A stretch of DNA of 41,164 nucleotides from an uncultured Acidobacteriota bacterium (GTDB lineage: Bacteria > Acidobacteriota > Blastocatellia > RBC074), in the NCBI GenBank assembly GCA_902825875.1, contig CADECP010000019.1, positions 1 to 41,164 on the forward strand, in the 5' to 3' direction. Every line of letters starts with the position of its first letter. Position 1 is the first letter of the stretch. Of this stretch, positions 9,298 through 19,953 are shown one piece after another. Made by a program: the position numbers and the translations under genes. The notes under the pieces are model-generated. The model was not told the origin of the DNA and searched no databases. It was given only the letters and a program-made list of their open reading frames with translations.

Positions 9298-10830
9298 ATG
9301 GTGACTCTGAGCGAAATCGCAAACCACATCGAAGCGCGCGCCACCGGCGGACAGAGCGGAAAGCTCAATCTGGCGGTCGGCGCGTTCAGCTCTTCCGTCA
9401 CCCATGATTCGCGCCGCGTGATGCCGGGCGGCATCTTCGTTGCAATTTCGGGCGCACAAACCGACGGGAACAATTTCGTCGGCGAAGCAACGAAACGCGG
9501 CGCGAGTGCAATTATTTCGGAACGGGTTCGCCCGACAGATTTCACAGGCGTCTGGTTGCAGGTCGCTTCGGCGCGAATTGCCCTGGCCAAAGCCGCCGCG
9601 ATGATTCACGGCAATCCTTCGGCAAAACTTGCGCTGGTTGGGTTGACCGGGACGAACGGCAAAACGACGACGACGTATTTGATTGATTCGATCTTTGCCG
9701 CCGCGGGCAAAAAGACCGCCGTGATGGGAACCATCGGTTATCGCATCGGCGAAGAAAAAGTGGATGCCGAATTCACCACGCCGGAATCGTCGGAAATTCA
9801 AAACTTTCTGCGCCGAGCCGTCGAATCCGGCGTGACGCACGCGACGATGGAAGTTTCGTCAATCGCGCTGGATATGCACCGCGCCGACGAATTGCAGTTT
9901 GCCGCCGCCGCGTTCACCAATCTGACGCAAGACCATCTGGATTTTCACGGCTCGATGGAAAATTACTTTGCCGCGAAAAAGAAATTGTTCGACGGCACGA
10001 TTGGCAAACGACCGGAGCATTCGATTCTCAATCTGGACGATGCGCGCGGTGTGGAATTGAAAGAACTCTGCGGCGAAACGGCGCTGACTTATGCGCTGGA
10101 TGCCGAAGCCGATGTTTCGACCAAAGAAAAGCATTTCGGCCTGGATGGATTGCGGTTCACGGCGCAAACGCCATCCGGCAATATCGAAATCGCTTCGGCG
10201 TTGGTTGGTCGTCCGCATGCATACAACTCTCTGTGCGCGATTGGCGTTGGAGTGGCGCTCGGTTTTGACCGCGAAGTCATCGCCGCTGGCATCAATGATT
10301 GCAAAGGGGTTCCTGGCCGGTTTGAACGAGTCAGTTCTGCCGAAATCGGAGACGACATCACTGTGGTGGTGGATTACGCGCATACGCCGGATGCGCTGGC
10401 CAACGTGCTGAACACCGTGCAAGTCGCGCAGGCTCCGAAAAACGGCAAGCGCGGCAAAGTCATCACGGTGATGGGCTGCGGTGGCGACCGCGACCGCACA
10501 AAGCGTCCTTTGATGGGCGAAGTCGCCGCCAAACAAAGCGATTGGGTGATTGCCACGTCTGACAATCCGCGCAGCGAAAATCCTGTCATGATCCTGAATG
10601 ACATTCGGATTGGATTGGATCGCGTCGGTAAAAATTACGAGTTGATCGTTGATCGCCGCGAAGCGATTTTTCGAGCGGTCAATCAGGCGAAACCGGGCGA
10701 CGTGGTCATCATCGCGGGCAAAGGCCACGAAACGTATCAGATTTTGCCGACCGGAAAGATTGATTTTGACGACCGCGAAGTCGCGCGCGAAGCGTTGGCC
10801 GAGCGACGAAATTCCAGGCCGCTTTATTGA
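9298..10830 (+). CDS. murE: UDP-MurNAc-tripeptide synthetase MurE, meso-DAP type
   Basis: A 510-residue cytoplasmic Mur ligase that adds the third amino acid to UDP-MurNAc-L-Ala-D-Glu using ATP. Seen: the N-terminal substrate domain ([16 protein letters not shown]), the P-loop GTNGKTTTT (118-126; Lys122), [45 protein letters not shown] and [15 protein letters not shown]. The amino-acid selectivity motif is DNPR (422-425) followed by SENP, the form found in meso-diaminopimelate enzymes; lysine enzymes carry other residues there. This predicts A2pm-type peptidoglycan. AAGGGAAG precedes the ATG. Its TGA forms the first base of a heptamer array. Confidence 0.96.
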   Translation: MVTLSEIANHIEARATGGQSGKLNLAVGAFSSSVTHDSRRVMPGGIFVAISGAQTDGNNFVGEATKRGASAIISERVRPTDFTGVWLQVASARIALAKAAAMIHGNPSAKLALVGLTGTNGKTTTTYLIDSIFAAAGKKTAVMGTIGYRIGEEKVDAEFTTPESSEIQNFLRRAVESGVTHATMEVSSIALDMHRADELQFAAAAFTNLTQDHLDFHGSMENYFAAKKKLFDGTIGKRPEHSILNLDDARGVELKELCGETALTYALDAEADVSTKEKHFGLDGLRFTAQTPSGNIEIASALVGRPHAYNSLCAIGVGVALGFDREVIAAGINDCKGVPGRFERVSSAEIGDDITVVVDYAHTPDALANVLNTVQVAQAPKNGKRGKVITVMGCGGDRDRTKRPLMGEVAAKQSDWVIATSDNPRSENPVMILNDIRIGLDRVGKNYELIVDRREAIFRAVNQAKPGDVVIIAGKGHETYQILPTGKIDFDDREVAREALAERRNSRPLY

Positions 10831-10861
10831 TTGCGGATCGTGGATTTCGGATTGCGGATTT
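10830..10861. repeat. Heptamer array at the murE-murF junction
   Basis: Four consecutive 7-base units, ATTGCGG, ATCGTGG, ATTTCGG, ATTGCGG, then ATTT. The array begins on the last base of the murE stop codon and ends 15 bases before the murF start. No inverted partner is visible here. Confidence 0.75.
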
Positions 10862-10876
10862 GATGGAGAAGAAGCG

Positions 10877-12304
10877 TTGAACCTACGCCAGATTGCACGT
10901 GAATGCGCTGCCAGTCAGATGTTGAACGACCGTTTGGCCGAGTTCGAGCCGACTGGCTTCACGATTGATTCGCGTGCGGTCAAACCTGGTGAGTTGTTTA
11001 TTGCGCTGCCGGGCGAACGAGTGGACGGCCACACTTTTGTTCAACAGGTCTTTGAAAAAGGGGAAAAGGGAGCTTGCGCCGCGCTGGTCGTTCATCAGCG
11101 GTTGCCGTTTGCCAGCGAGTTGGGCGAGTTCGCCGACAAGTTGTTGTTCGTCGAAAACACAGCTTGTGCGATGCAACAATTGGCTGCGCGCGTGCTGGCG
11201 AAATGGCATCGCCCGGTGATTGGAGTCACCGGCAGCGCAGGCAAAACCACGATCAAGGATTTGACGGCTCACGTGATGGGCGCAGCCGGAAGCGTGCTGA
11301 AATCGCTCGGCAATCTGAACACAAGTTACGGCTTGCCGCTGACGGTTTCGCGGATGATTACCGCCGGAGCCAAGCCCGCCAATTTCGATTTCGCGGTGCT
11401 GGAAATGGGGATGAGTTCGTTTGGCGAAATCGCCCGGTTGACCGACATCGCTCCGCCGACTGTTGGCATCGTCGGCAACGTAGGCGTCGCGCACATCGAA
11501 TTTTTTGGCTCACAAGACCGCATCGCGCGCGCCAAAGCCGAACTGGTCGAAGGCATCAAACCCGGCGGAACGGCTGTGCTCAACGCCGATGATCCGCGCG
11601 TGATGGCGATGCAACGACTCCGTGATGATGTTGCCGTCGTCAGTTTCGGAATTGACGCACCTGCCGACGTGATGGCGAGCGATATTGTCAGCGCAGACGA
11701 TTTGACCGCGACACGTTTTGTTTTGAAAACTCCGGACGGTGAAGCCGAAGTCGCCTTGCCGCTGATTGGTCGCCACAATGTGCTCAATGCGCTGGCGGCA
11801 GCAGCGGCGGCTCATAGTTTCGGGTTGTCGGCGCAGAAAATTGCCGAACAGCTTTCGACTTCAAAACCTTCAAACATGCGCGGCGAAGTGATTCGCTTTC
11901 CGAATGGCGTGACGGTGATTGACGATTCGTATAACTCGAATCCAAAGGCTCTGATCGAAGCCGTGCGCGCGATGGCCGAAGCCAAAGGCTTTCAGCGGCG
12001 GGTAGTCGTCGCGGGCGAAATGTTGGAGCTAGGCGAACAAGGCGCGGAGTTGCATCGCCAATGCGGACGCGAGATTGCGGCAATGAACGTGGACGAATTG
12101 ATTGGCGTTCGCGGACTGGCCAAAGAGATGGTTGCGGCTGCCAAAAGCATTGCGAAGTTTTGTGAATCCCCCGAAGAAGCGGCAGAACACTTGATCGCCA
12201 CAACTCACCCCGGCGATTTGGTGTTGGTCAAAGGCTCGCGCGGAGTCCGAACGGAAAAAGTCATCGAGCGATTGCGCGCCGAGTTCGGTTCCCAGTGTCA
12301 GTAG
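10877..12304 (+). CDS. murF: UDP-MurNAc-tripeptide:D-Ala-D-Ala ligase MurF
   Basis: A 475-residue Mur ligase that attaches D-Ala-D-Ala to make UDP-MurNAc-pentapeptide in the cytoplasm. Seen: [19 protein letters not shown], the P-loop GSAGKTT (119-125), [34 protein letters not shown] and [15 protein letters not shown] start at TTG 10877, where GGAGAAG lies 7 bases upstream and the N terminus matches the family ([10 protein letters not shown]). The open frame continues upstream to 10649 but that part overlaps murE and looks like the wrong frame of it. The TAG lies inside the left arm of a long inverted repeat. Confidence 0.93.
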   Translation: MNLRQIARECAASQMLNDRLAEFEPTGFTIDSRAVKPGELFIALPGERVDGHTFVQQVFEKGEKGACAALVVHQRLPFASELGEFADKLLFVENTACAMQQLAARVLAKWHRPVIGVTGSAGKTTIKDLTAHVMGAAGSVLKSLGNLNTSYGLPLTVSRMITAGAKPANFDFAVLEMGMSSFGEIARLTDIAPPTVGIVGNVGVAHIEFFGSQDRIARAKAELVEGIKPGGTAVLNADDPRVMAMQRLRDDVAVVSFGIDAPADVMASDIVSADDLTATRFVLKTPDGEAEVALPLIGRHNVLNALAAAAAAHSFGLSAQKIAEQLSTSKPSNMRGEVIRFPNGVTVIDDSYNSNPKALIEAVRAMAEAKGFQRRVVVAGEMLELGEQGAELHRQCGREIAAMNVDELIGVRGLAKEMVAAAKSIAKFCESPEEAAEHLIATTHPGDLVLVKGSRGVRTEKVIERLRAEFGSQCQ

Positions 12305-12368
12305 CCCGCGCGTAAGCAAGGGCTTGATTGCGAGCGCCAGCCCTTGCTTACGCGCGGGCTACTGACAC
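12295..12368. repeat. 30-bp perfect inverted repeat, murF-mraY junction
   Basis: Arms 12295-12324 and 12339-12368 are perfectly complementary over 30 bases, with a 14-base spacer. The left arm carries the murF stop codon. The core TTGCTTACGCGCG recurs at 24750-24762, so this is a dispersed family rather than a plain terminator; no T-run follows on the plus strand. In RNA it would form a very stable hairpin between murF and mraY. Confidence 0.9.
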
Positions 12369-12392
12369 GATTAAGAGTGCAGGTAGTGGCGA

Positions 12393-13493
<1,101 letters not shown>

Positions 13494-13502
13494 TGTATGG
13501 GC

Positions 13503-13591
13503 GGTACGGAACGGGGAGCGATGGCGCCCCGGTGGTTTATGAGTGGTGAATCTTGGAAGTATCCGGTCGCTACCGCTCCCCGTTCCGTACC
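13503..13591. repeat. 18-bp perfect inverted repeat, mraY-murD junction
   Basis: GGTACGGAACGGGGAGCG (13503-13520) and its exact complement (13574-13591) enclose a 53-base loop. The right arm ends 8 bases before the murD ATG, in the place where a ribosome binding site would be, and no Shine-Dalgarno sequence is seen. Confidence 0.85.
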
Positions 13592-13599
13592 AATTGCTG

Positions 13600-14964
13600 A
13601 TGCAAATTGCTGGCAAAAACATTCTGGTAGTCGGTTTGGCGCGCAGTGGCGTGGCGGCGGCAGAGTTTTTAGCTGCACGCGGCGCTCGCGTGACGGTCAA
13701 CGATGCAAAGCCGGAAAGCGAATTGAAAGACGCTGCCAGCTTGCGAGCCAAAGGCATTGAAGTCGTTGGCGGCGCTCATCCGCGCGAGTTGTTTGAACAT
13801 TCCGATTTGATCGTCGTCAGTCCCGGAGTTCCGTTGGCGCTGGAACCGTTTCAACTGGCGAAAGCCGCCGGAGTTTCGATCATCGGCGAAGTCGAATTGG
13901 CTGCGCGATTTTTGCCCGGACGGTGTGGCCGATTGGTCGGCATCACCGGGTCAAACGGCAAAACGACTGTGACGACGTTGATCGGAGAGTTGTTGAAAGA
14001 CGCCGGTTTGCCGACGCAGGTCGGCGGCAACATCGGCACGGCGCTGATTTCGCTGGTTGAAACTTCACGCGATGACAGTTTCACCGTTGTTGAATTGAGC
14101 AGCTTTCAACTGGAAGCCGTCGAACAATTGCACGTCAACGTCGCCTTGATGTTGAACATCACGCCGGATCATCTGGATCGGTACGATTCGATGGCGAGTT
14201 ACGCGGCGGCCAAAGCGAACATTTTTTGCAATCAAACACCGGACGATGTTGCAGTGCTCAACGCCGACAACGAATGGGCAATGCGCGAAGGCGAAAAGAC
14301 AGCGGCCCGCCGCGTGTGTTTCAGTCGGTTGAAAGAGTTGAGCGAAGGCGTCTTTCTTCGCGGCGAGCAAATTATCGAACGCAGCGCAACCGGCGAAAGA
14401 GTTTTGCTGACACGAGCAGACATTCCGCTGCCGGGCGACCACAACGTCGAAAACGTGATGGCGGCGTTGGCAGCCGGATTAGCCTGCGGCGTTTTGCCCG
14501 ATTCAATGCGGCAGACGGTTCGTAATTTCAAAGGCGTCGAGCATCGGTTGGAATTCGTTGCAGAGATAAATGGCATCAAGTTTTATAACGATTCGAAAGC
14601 AACGAACGTAGACGCCGCGATCAAATGCCTGGAAGCTTTTGCCGGTGGAGTCATTGTGATTCTCGGCGGCAAAGACAAAGGCGGCGATTACTCCCCTCTC
14701 GCACCGCTCGTCCGCGAGCGGTGCGAACACGTTGTTTTGATCGGAGCCGCTGCTGACAAAATCGGAGCGGCGCTGGCAGGAACCAAACCGCTGCATCGAG
14801 CCGCGACGATGCCCGATGCCGTCAAGCTTGGTTTGGAGCTTGGACGACCGGGCAATGTAGTTTTGTTGGCTCCGGCCTGTGCCAGTTTCGATATGTTCGA
14901 CAACTACGAACATCGCGGCAGAGTTTTCAAAGAAGCAGTAAGGAGCTTGGAGTCGTGTTCGTAG
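13600..14964 (+). CDS. murD: UDP-MurNAc-L-Ala:D-Glu ligase MurD
   Basis: A 454-residue cytoplasmic Mur ligase that adds D-glutamate. Seen: the N-terminal Rossmann-like [15 protein letters not shown], the P-loop GSNGKTT (117-123), [30 protein letters not shown], the [10 protein letters not shown] block, [12 protein letters not shown] and [15 protein letters not shown] 13600 ([12 protein letters not shown]) gives the family N terminus; the open frame extends upstream through the inverted repeat to 13543 but that part has no family resemblance. There is no clear ribosome binding site. The TAG lies in the left arm of the next inverted repeat. Confidence 0.94.
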   Translation: MQIAGKNILVVGLARSGVAAAEFLAARGARVTVNDAKPESELKDAASLRAKGIEVVGGAHPRELFEHSDLIVVSPGVPLALEPFQLAKAAGVSIIGEVELAARFLPGRCGRLVGITGSNGKTTVTTLIGELLKDAGLPTQVGGNIGTALISLVETSRDDSFTVVELSSFQLEAVEQLHVNVALMLNITPDHLDRYDSMASYAAAKANIFCNQTPDDVAVLNADNEWAMREGEKTAARRVCFSRLKELSEGVFLRGEQIIERSATGERVLLTRADIPLPGDHNVENVMAALAAGLACGVLPDSMRQTVRNFKGVEHRLEFVAEINGIKFYNDSKATNVDAAIKCLEAFAGGVIVILGGKDKGGDYSPLAPLVRERCEHVVLIGAAADKIGAALAGTKPLHRAATMPDAVKLGLELGRPGNVVLLAPACASFDMFDNYEHRGRVFKEAVRSLESCS

Positions 14965-15019
14965 TTCCGCATTTAGGCGGCTAAAGCCGCGCAACCGCCT
15001 AAAGGCGGAACTACGAACA
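14956..15019. repeat. 25-bp near-perfect inverted repeat, murD-ftsW junction
   Basis: Arms 14956-14980 and 14995-15019 match at 24 of 25 positions around a 14-base centre that itself contributes a small GCGGC/GCCGC hairpin. The murD stop codon (14962-14964) is in the left arm and ftsW starts 14 bases after the right arm. No T-run follows, so it is more REP-like than terminator-like. Confidence 0.88.
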
Positions 15020-15032
15020 TGAGTGAAAAGAG

Positions 15033-16172
15033 ATGGCTACTCACATTCGCCAAAATTTGCTGACCCCGTTCGAGGAATTGCGCTGGGATTTATGGCTGGC
15101 GGCAACGGCTGTCGCGTTGGTGATTTTTGGCGTGGTGATGGTGTACAGCGCGTCGGTGGCGGCTAAAAATCCGAGCCGGTTTTTAATCGCGCAAATCGCC
15201 TGGGCGGTGTTGGGGCTGGCGGCGATGGCAGTGTTGCAGCGTGTGGATTATCACCGTTACGCGCGTCCGGCGTTTGTGTACGGCTTTCTTGCTTTCTGCG
15301 TAGCGTTATTGCTGGTGGTGTTTTTGTTTCCCAGAGTCAACGGCGCGCATCGCTGGATCGTGTTTCGGAGCTTGGGAATTTCCGGCCAGCCTTCGGAACT
15401 GGCCAAACTTGCGTTGATTCTGTTTCTCGGCTGGTTTTTGTCGGATCGTCACCGGTTCAAAGAGTTGGGCAATTTTATGGCGACGATTGCTCCGGCGTTG
15501 GTGGTGCTTGGTGTGTTGGCGGCATTGATTTTGAAACAGCCCGATCTGGGAACGACGCTGATGCTCGGCGTGATTTTCGTGGCGATGCTGTTTGCGGCTG
15601 GTGTTCCGCTGAAGCATCTGTATGGCATGGCTCCGGTTGCTGCGGTCGCAGGCGTGTTGCTGATTATGAAAGTCGCCTGGCGATTGGATCGCGTCAAAGT
15701 TTTTCTCGACCCGGAAAGCGATCCTTTGGGCAAAGGCTACCAACCGTTGCAATCGTTGATCGCCGTCGGTTCGGGCGGCGTCAATGGGCAAGGCTTTGGG
15801 TTGGGAAAACAGAAGCTCTCATTTTTGCCTGCGCCTCAATCCGATTACATCTTCGCGGTAATTTCCGAAGAGTTAGGGCTGACCGGCGCAGTTTCTTTGG
15901 TGCTGGTGATAGGTTTTTTGCTATGGCGGGGATTGCGCGCCGCGCATCACGCGCCTGACAAGCTGGGAAATCTGTTGGCGGTCGGCGTTACAACGGCGAT
16001 TGTCACACAGGCGTTTTTCAACATCAGCGTGGCGTTGAATCTGTTGCCGTCGAAAGGCATCACCTTGCCGCTGGTCAGCGCGGGCGGAACTTCGTTGTTT
16101 GTCACTTTGGCGGCGATTGGGATTTTGTTGAATGTGTCAGGGCAAGGTGCGACGGAGAGAAAGAGGGATTGA
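15033..16172 (+). CDS. ftsW: Septal peptidoglycan polymerase FtsW
   Basis: A 379-residue SEDS-family membrane protein with about ten helices; with FtsI it polymerises lipid II at the septum. Seen: VMVYSASVA in the first helix region, NGAHRWI, the [18 protein letters not shown] block, [30 protein letters not shown] with [18 protein letters not shown] in the long extracytoplasmic loop, the [19 protein letters not shown] segment, and [20 protein letters not shown]. The Asp of the catalytic loop motif is present. The last residues (ATERKRD) and the TGA are encoded by an octamer repeat array. AAAGAG precedes the ATG. Confidence 0.95.
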   Translation: MATHIRQNLLTPFEELRWDLWLAATAVALVIFGVVMVYSASVAAKNPSRFLIAQIAWAVLGLAAMAVLQRVDYHRYARPAFVYGFLAFCVALLLVVFLFPRVNGAHRWIVFRSLGISGQPSELAKLALILFLGWFLSDRHRFKELGNFMATIAPALVVLGVLAALILKQPDLGTTLMLGVIFVAMLFAAGVPLKHLYGMAPVAAVAGVLLIMKVAWRLDRVKVFLDPESDPLGKGYQPLQSLIAVGSGGVNGQGFGLGKQKLSFLPAPQSDYIFAVISEELGLTGAVSLVLVIGFLLWRGLRAAHHAPDKLGNLLAVGVTTAIVTQAFFNISVALNLLPSKGITLPLVSAGGTSLFVTLAAIGILLNVSGQGATERKRD

Positions 16173-16316
16173 GGGGTTGAGGGGTTGAGGGATTGAGGGA
16201 TTGAGAGAAAGAGAGATTGAAAATGAGCAATCAGCAAGAAGAAATTGAGATTGCGGAACGGGAGAACGCCGCCTCGTGTCTCCATCCCTCCGTCTCTTCG
16301 TCCCCCAGTCTCTCAG
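16155..16316. repeat. Inverted pair of octamer arrays around the murG start
   Basis: Left: an 8-base periodic array at 16155-16218 (consensus TTGAGGGA; five near-perfect GAGGGATT/GAGGGGTT units from 16163 to 16202, with degenerate ends). Right: five octamers at 16277-16316 in inverse orientation (TGTCTCCA, TCCCTCCG, TCTCTTCG, TCCCCCAG, TCTCTCAG). The left array encodes the end of FtsW and a GAGAG that could serve as the murG ribosome site; the right array lies inside the murG frame. Confidence 0.8.
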
Positions 16317-17395
16317 TCGTGATTGCGGGCGGAGGAACCGGTGGCCACATTTATCCCGGCATTGCCATCGCACAGGAATTCCAACGGCGAAATGCCGAAA
16401 CGAAAGTGTTGTTTGTCGGTACGGCGCGCGGACTGGAAACGAAGATCGTGCCGCGCGAAGGTTTCGAGCTTCACTTGATCGAAGTCGCTGCGCTAAAGCG
16501 AGTTGGTTTGTTGAAAGCGATCAAATCGCTGTTGATGTTGCCGAAAAGTTTTCTGGCGGTTCGTTCTTTGATTCAACAGGTCAACCCGGATGTGGTGATT
16601 GGCGTGGGCGGGTATGCTTCGGGGCCTGTGGTGCTGATGGCTGCCTTGATGGATGTGCCTACGCTGGTTGCTGAACAAAATGCCTTGCCGGGATTTACCA
16701 ATCGTGTGCTCAGGCGTTTTGTCAAAGCCGCCGCCGTGACCTTTGAAGAAGCCCGGCGCTATTTCGGCGACAAAGCCGTCATCACTGGCAACCCGGTTCG
16801 CGCGGAATTTTTCAGCGTCGAATCGAAAGCTGCAGCCGAACAGGCGCACATCTTCATCACCGGCGGCAGCCAGGGAGCGCGCGCCATCAATCTGGCCGTG
16901 ATTGCTGCGTTGCCGCTGCTGGCCGAAGAAAAAGACAGGCTTTCGATTACGCACCAAACCGGCGAAAGTGATTACGACAAAGTTCGCGCGACTTATCTGG
17001 AACTCGGCTGGCGAGTCGAAGTGAAGCCGTTCGTTGAAAAGATGGTTGATGAATTTGCCAAAGCCGATCTGGTTATCACGCGCGCCGGTGCGACGACCGT
17101 GGCGGAACTGGCTGCGGCAGGTAAACCGGCGTTGATGATTCCGTTTCCATTCGCCGCCGACGATCACCAGCGAAAAAACGCTGAAGCCGTTGAACGCGCC
17201 GGAGCCGGACGCATGGTTTTGCAGGCTGAATTGACGCCTGAACGCTTAGCACAAGAGTTGTTGTGGCTGATCCGCGATCCACAGCAACTGGCTCGGATGG
17301 CCGAGGCAAGTAAAAAGCTTGGCCATCCGAACGCGGCTTCGCAGGTTGTTTCTCTTGCTGAAGGGATTATCGAGAAGTCAAAAGTCAAAAGTTAA
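16223..17395 (+). CDS. murG: UDP-GlcNAc:lipid I N-acetylglucosaminyltransferase MurG
   Basis: A 390-residue GT28 glycosyltransferase at the inner face of the membrane that converts lipid I to lipid II. Seen: the loop [53 protein letters not shown], and the donor site [19 protein letters not shown] with FPFAADDHQ. The ATG at 16223 has GAGAG 7 bases upstream and adds about 32 residues before the first strand, encoded partly by an octamer array ([13 protein letters not shown]); most MurG proteins lack this. An in-frame GTG at 16319 would give about 358 residues, the normal size, but without a visible ribosome site. The last residues (KSKVKS) and the TAA come from a heptamer array. Confidence 0.93.
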   Translation: MSNQQEEIEIAERENAASCLHPSVSSSPSLSVVIAGGGTGGHIYPGIAIAQEFQRRNAETKVLFVGTARGLETKIVPREGFELHLIEVAALKRVGLLKAIKSLLMLPKSFLAVRSLIQQVNPDVVIGVGGYASGPVVLMAALMDVPTLVAEQNALPGFTNRVLRRFVKAAAVTFEEARRYFGDKAVITGNPVRAEFFSVESKAAAEQAHIFITGGSQGARAINLAVIAALPLLAEEKDRLSITHQTGESDYDKVRATYLELGWRVEVKPFVEKMVDEFAKADLVITRAGATTVAELAAAGKPALMIPFPFAADDHQRKNAEAVERAGAGRMVLQAELTPERLAQELLWLIRDPQQLARMAEASKKLGHPNAASQVVSLAEGIIEKSKVKS

Positions 17396-17500
17396 AAGGC
17401 AAATGTCAAAAATCAGCAACGAAGGTTTTGCGCTTGTTGAGATTTGAAACGATTCAGCACTCTTATTTTTGCCTTTTGATATTTGCCTTTTGCCTTTTGA
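17374..17500. repeat. Inverted pair of heptamer arrays, murG-murC junction
   Basis: Left array 17374-17415, six heptamers: GAAGTCA, AAAGTCA, AAAGTTA, AAAGGCA, AATGTCA, AAAATCA. Right array 17466-17500, five heptamers in inverse orientation: TTTTTGC, CTTTTGA, TATTTGC, CTTTTGC, CTTTTGA. A 50-base unique segment separates them. The murG stop codon arises in the third left unit and murC begins 4 bases after the right array. Confidence 0.85.
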
Positions 17501-17504
17501 TTTT

Positions 17505-18902
17505 ATGTTTAAGAAGTATCAGCACATTCATTTTGTAGGTATTGGCGGCATAGGCATGAGCGGCATAGCCGAAGTGTTGCTCAATCTCGGTTACAGAGTT
17601 TCCGGTTCCGATGCCCGCAAATCGGCGATTACCGAACGGCTGGAAAAGCTGGGTGCAAGCGTGTTTGAAGGTCACGCCACCACCAATGTCGAAGGCGCTC
17701 AGGTCGTTGTCACCTCAACTGCGGTGCGAAGCGACAATCCCGAAGTGGTCGAAGCCGTTCGCAAACAGGTTCCCGTCATTCCGCGCGCCGAAATGCTGGC
17801 CGAATTGATGCGGTTGAAATACGGCATCGCCATCGCCGGATCGCACGGCAAAACGACCACGACTTCAATGGTGGCGACAGTGCTTGATCGCGCCGGAGTT
17901 GATCCGACGATTGTCGTGGGCGGGCGGGTCAACACGCTTGGCAGCAACGCCAAACTCGGTCGCGGGGATTTCATGGTGGTCGAAGCCGACGAAAGCGACA
18001 AAAGCTTTTTGAAGTTGTCGCCGACCATTGCCGTCGTCACAAACATTGATCTGGAGCATTTGGATTTTTATTCCGGTATCGAAGAAATCCGCGATCATTT
18101 TGTTCAGTTCGTCAACAAGGTTCCGTTTTACGGTTCGGTGATTATCTGTCTGGACGACACGAACATTCAGATGATTATTCCGCAGATCACACGCCGGGTG
18201 ATTACTTACGGCATGCGCGCTCACGCGGAAATCGCGGCCAGCAATATCGAGATTTCGCGCGAAAACTTTGGGTCTAGTTTTACAGTGCGTCGTCGAGGCG
18301 AAGAGCTTGGCCGCATCAAATTAAACGTGCCGGGCGAACACAACGTCTGCAACGCGCTGGCGGCGGTTGCGGTTGCGCTCGATCTGGAAGTGCCGTTCGC
18401 AAAAATTGCCGAAGGCTTGGAAGCCTTCACCGGCGCGGGGCGACGATTTGAAATCAAAGGTTTGATTGCCGGTGACGGCAAAGGAATTTTGGTGGTGGAC
18501 GATTACGGCCACCATCCGACTGAAATTCGCGCAACGTTGGCGGCGGCCAAAACCAGCGGGCGTCGGTTGGTGGTTTTATTCCAACCGCACCGGTACACGC
18601 GCACGGCTGCGTTGAAAGAAGATTTTGCGCGGTCGTTTTATGATGCTGACGTTGTGCTGCTCAGCGATATTTACGCTGCCAGCGAAGAACCGATTCCGGG
18701 TGTGACTTCGCAGGCGTTGGTAGAAGAGATTGAAAAGTTCGGGCATCGCAATGTGCGATTTATCGGCGCGGTTGAAAATGGCGGACAAGCGTTGCTGGAA
18801 ATCGCTCAACCGGGCGACCTGGTGTTGACGCTCGGCGCGGGCAGTGTGTGGCGCGCGGGCGAAGAGTTTTTGGCGGCAAAACAATCGGCAGATCATTCGT
18901 AG
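17505..18902 (+). CDS. murC: UDP-MurNAc:L-alanine ligase MurC
   Basis: A 465-residue cytoplasmic Mur ligase that adds the first residue of the stem peptide. Seen: the N-terminal [26 protein letters not shown], the P-loop GSHGKTTTT (112-120; Lys116), [58 protein letters not shown] and [12 protein letters not shown] 17505 ([15 protein letters not shown]) is the family start; 12 codons of open frame upstream are heptamer repeat. No Shine-Dalgarno sequence is visible because the repeat array fills that position. murB and ddl, often next, are missing. Confidence 0.95.
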   Translation: MFKKYQHIHFVGIGGIGMSGIAEVLLNLGYRVSGSDARKSAITERLEKLGASVFEGHATTNVEGAQVVVTSTAVRSDNPEVVEAVRKQVPVIPRAEMLAELMRLKYGIAIAGSHGKTTTTSMVATVLDRAGVDPTIVVGGRVNTLGSNAKLGRGDFMVVEADESDKSFLKLSPTIAVVTNIDLEHLDFYSGIEEIRDHFVQFVNKVPFYGSVIICLDDTNIQMIIPQITRRVITYGMRAHAEIAASNIEISRENFGSSFTVRRRGEELGRIKLNVPGEHNVCNALAAVAVALDLEVPFAKIAEGLEAFTGAGRRFEIKGLIAGDGKGILVVDDYGHHPTEIRATLAAAKTSGRRLVVLFQPHRYTRTAALKEDFARSFYDADVVLLSDIYAASEEPIPGVTSQALVEEIEKFGHRNVRFIGAVENGGQALLEIAQPGDLVLTLGAGSVWRAGEEFLAAKQSADHS

Positions 18903-18911
18903 AGAATTCAG

Positions 18912-19943
18912 ATGGCAAGAGGCACTCGGATAAATCAAGGAGCAGAGCTTCACGGCAGCGATTTTGCCGAACGGCATGCTCCGCGTCGCACTGGCAAAGC
19001 CCGGCGTCCGTCCAACAGCGACACAAATCCGTTGAAACGCCCGGTTGCCGCACGTCGCAGAACAGGCGTTCAGCAAAATCTGCCTTATGGCCAGCAAGGC
19101 GATTCACGAGTGCGTCGTCGCGCTTTGGTCAGGATGATTCCCGAAGGTTTCGGGCCGCGGCTGTTCAAAGTCAGCGCTGCTTTGTTGTTTATCTCTTTGC
19201 TGTTTGGCGGATTGATCTTTGCCTTGTATTTGTTTGGCGGATCCCGGTTCTTTGCTTTTCGGGCCTTGCAACTGGAAGGCAACAATCGCCTGACTTTTCC
19301 TGAAGTGTTGAAGATGGTTGAAGAGGTCACTTACGAAGGTGTCTGGCGCGTCAAAATCAAAGACGTCAAGGAAAGATTGCTTAAAAACGATTTGATTGCA
19401 GAGGCTGAAGTGACGCGGGTGTTGCCGGACAAACTGCATGTCGTCATCAAAGAGCGTGAGCCGTTTGCGCTGGCGCGACGCGGCGACAAACTGGTGTGCG
19501 TGGATCGTAACGGAATGATGTTCGGCGACGAGTCTTTGCTGGGCGGGAAAAACATCCCGCCCACGATCAAAGGCCTGGTGGAAAGCGGCGAAAACATCGC
19601 CGACCAAAATCGAAAACTGTTGATGTTGTACCAGCAATTGCTGAAAGAATTGGACAATGCCGAACCGCAACTGTCGCCCCGAATTGATGAAGTGATTTTC
19701 GATGAAGAAATGAACGTTCGTTTGGTGCTGAAAGATTCGCGCATCATTGTGATGCTCGGTCAGGAAGATTTTCGCACGCGATTGAACGCGGCGCTGGACG
19801 TGCTGGACGCCGTTCGTCGCAAAGACGCGGAAGCATTGCAGGTGTTGAAAATCGAAGACGCGCAACGATTGCTTGGTGGCAATCGCATCGCTTATCTCAA
19901 TGCCACGATTCCCAAGCGTGTGATCGTGGGTTTGGCGGAATAG
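18912..19943 (+). CDS. ftsQ: Cell division protein FtsQ (DivIB)
   Basis: A 343-residue bitopic division protein. Residues 1-85 are a long, basic, probably unstructured cytoplasmic region, about 86-108 the transmembrane helix, about 113-185 the POTRA domain ([21 protein letters not shown] through [17 protein letters not shown]), followed by the FtsQ beta domain ([17 protein letters not shown]). FtsQ scaffolds FtsL/FtsB and recruits FtsWI. The nine-base gap after murC and eleven-base gap to ftsA indicate coupled expression. The ATG is chosen from the frame start; the site upstream is weak. Confidence 0.9.
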   Translation: MARGTRINQGAELHGSDFAERHAPRRTGKARRPSNSDTNPLKRPVAARRRTGVQQNLPYGQQGDSRVRRRALVRMIPEGFGPRLFKVSAALLFISLLFGGLIFALYLFGGSRFFAFRALQLEGNNRLTFPEVLKMVEEVTYEGVWRVKIKDVKERLLKNDLIAEAEVTRVLPDKLHVVIKEREPFALARRGDKLVCVDRNGMMFGDESLLGGKNIPPTIKGLVESGENIADQNRKLLMLYQQLLKELDNAEPQLSPRIDEVIFDEEMNVRLVLKDSRIIVMLGQEDFRTRLNAALDVLDAVRRKDAEALQVLKIEDAQRLLGGNRIAYLNATIPKRVIVGLAE

Positions 19944-19953
19944 AGAGGTTTTT

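Noticed and set aside
10649..10876. An upstream start for murF inside murE
   Set aside because: The extra 76 residues read a wrong frame of murE and carry no MurF similarity; TTG 10877 has a good ribosome site.
12295..12368. The murF-mraY inverted repeat as an intrinsic terminator
   Set aside because: No T-run follows, and termination there would cut off mraY and the rest of an essential cluster.
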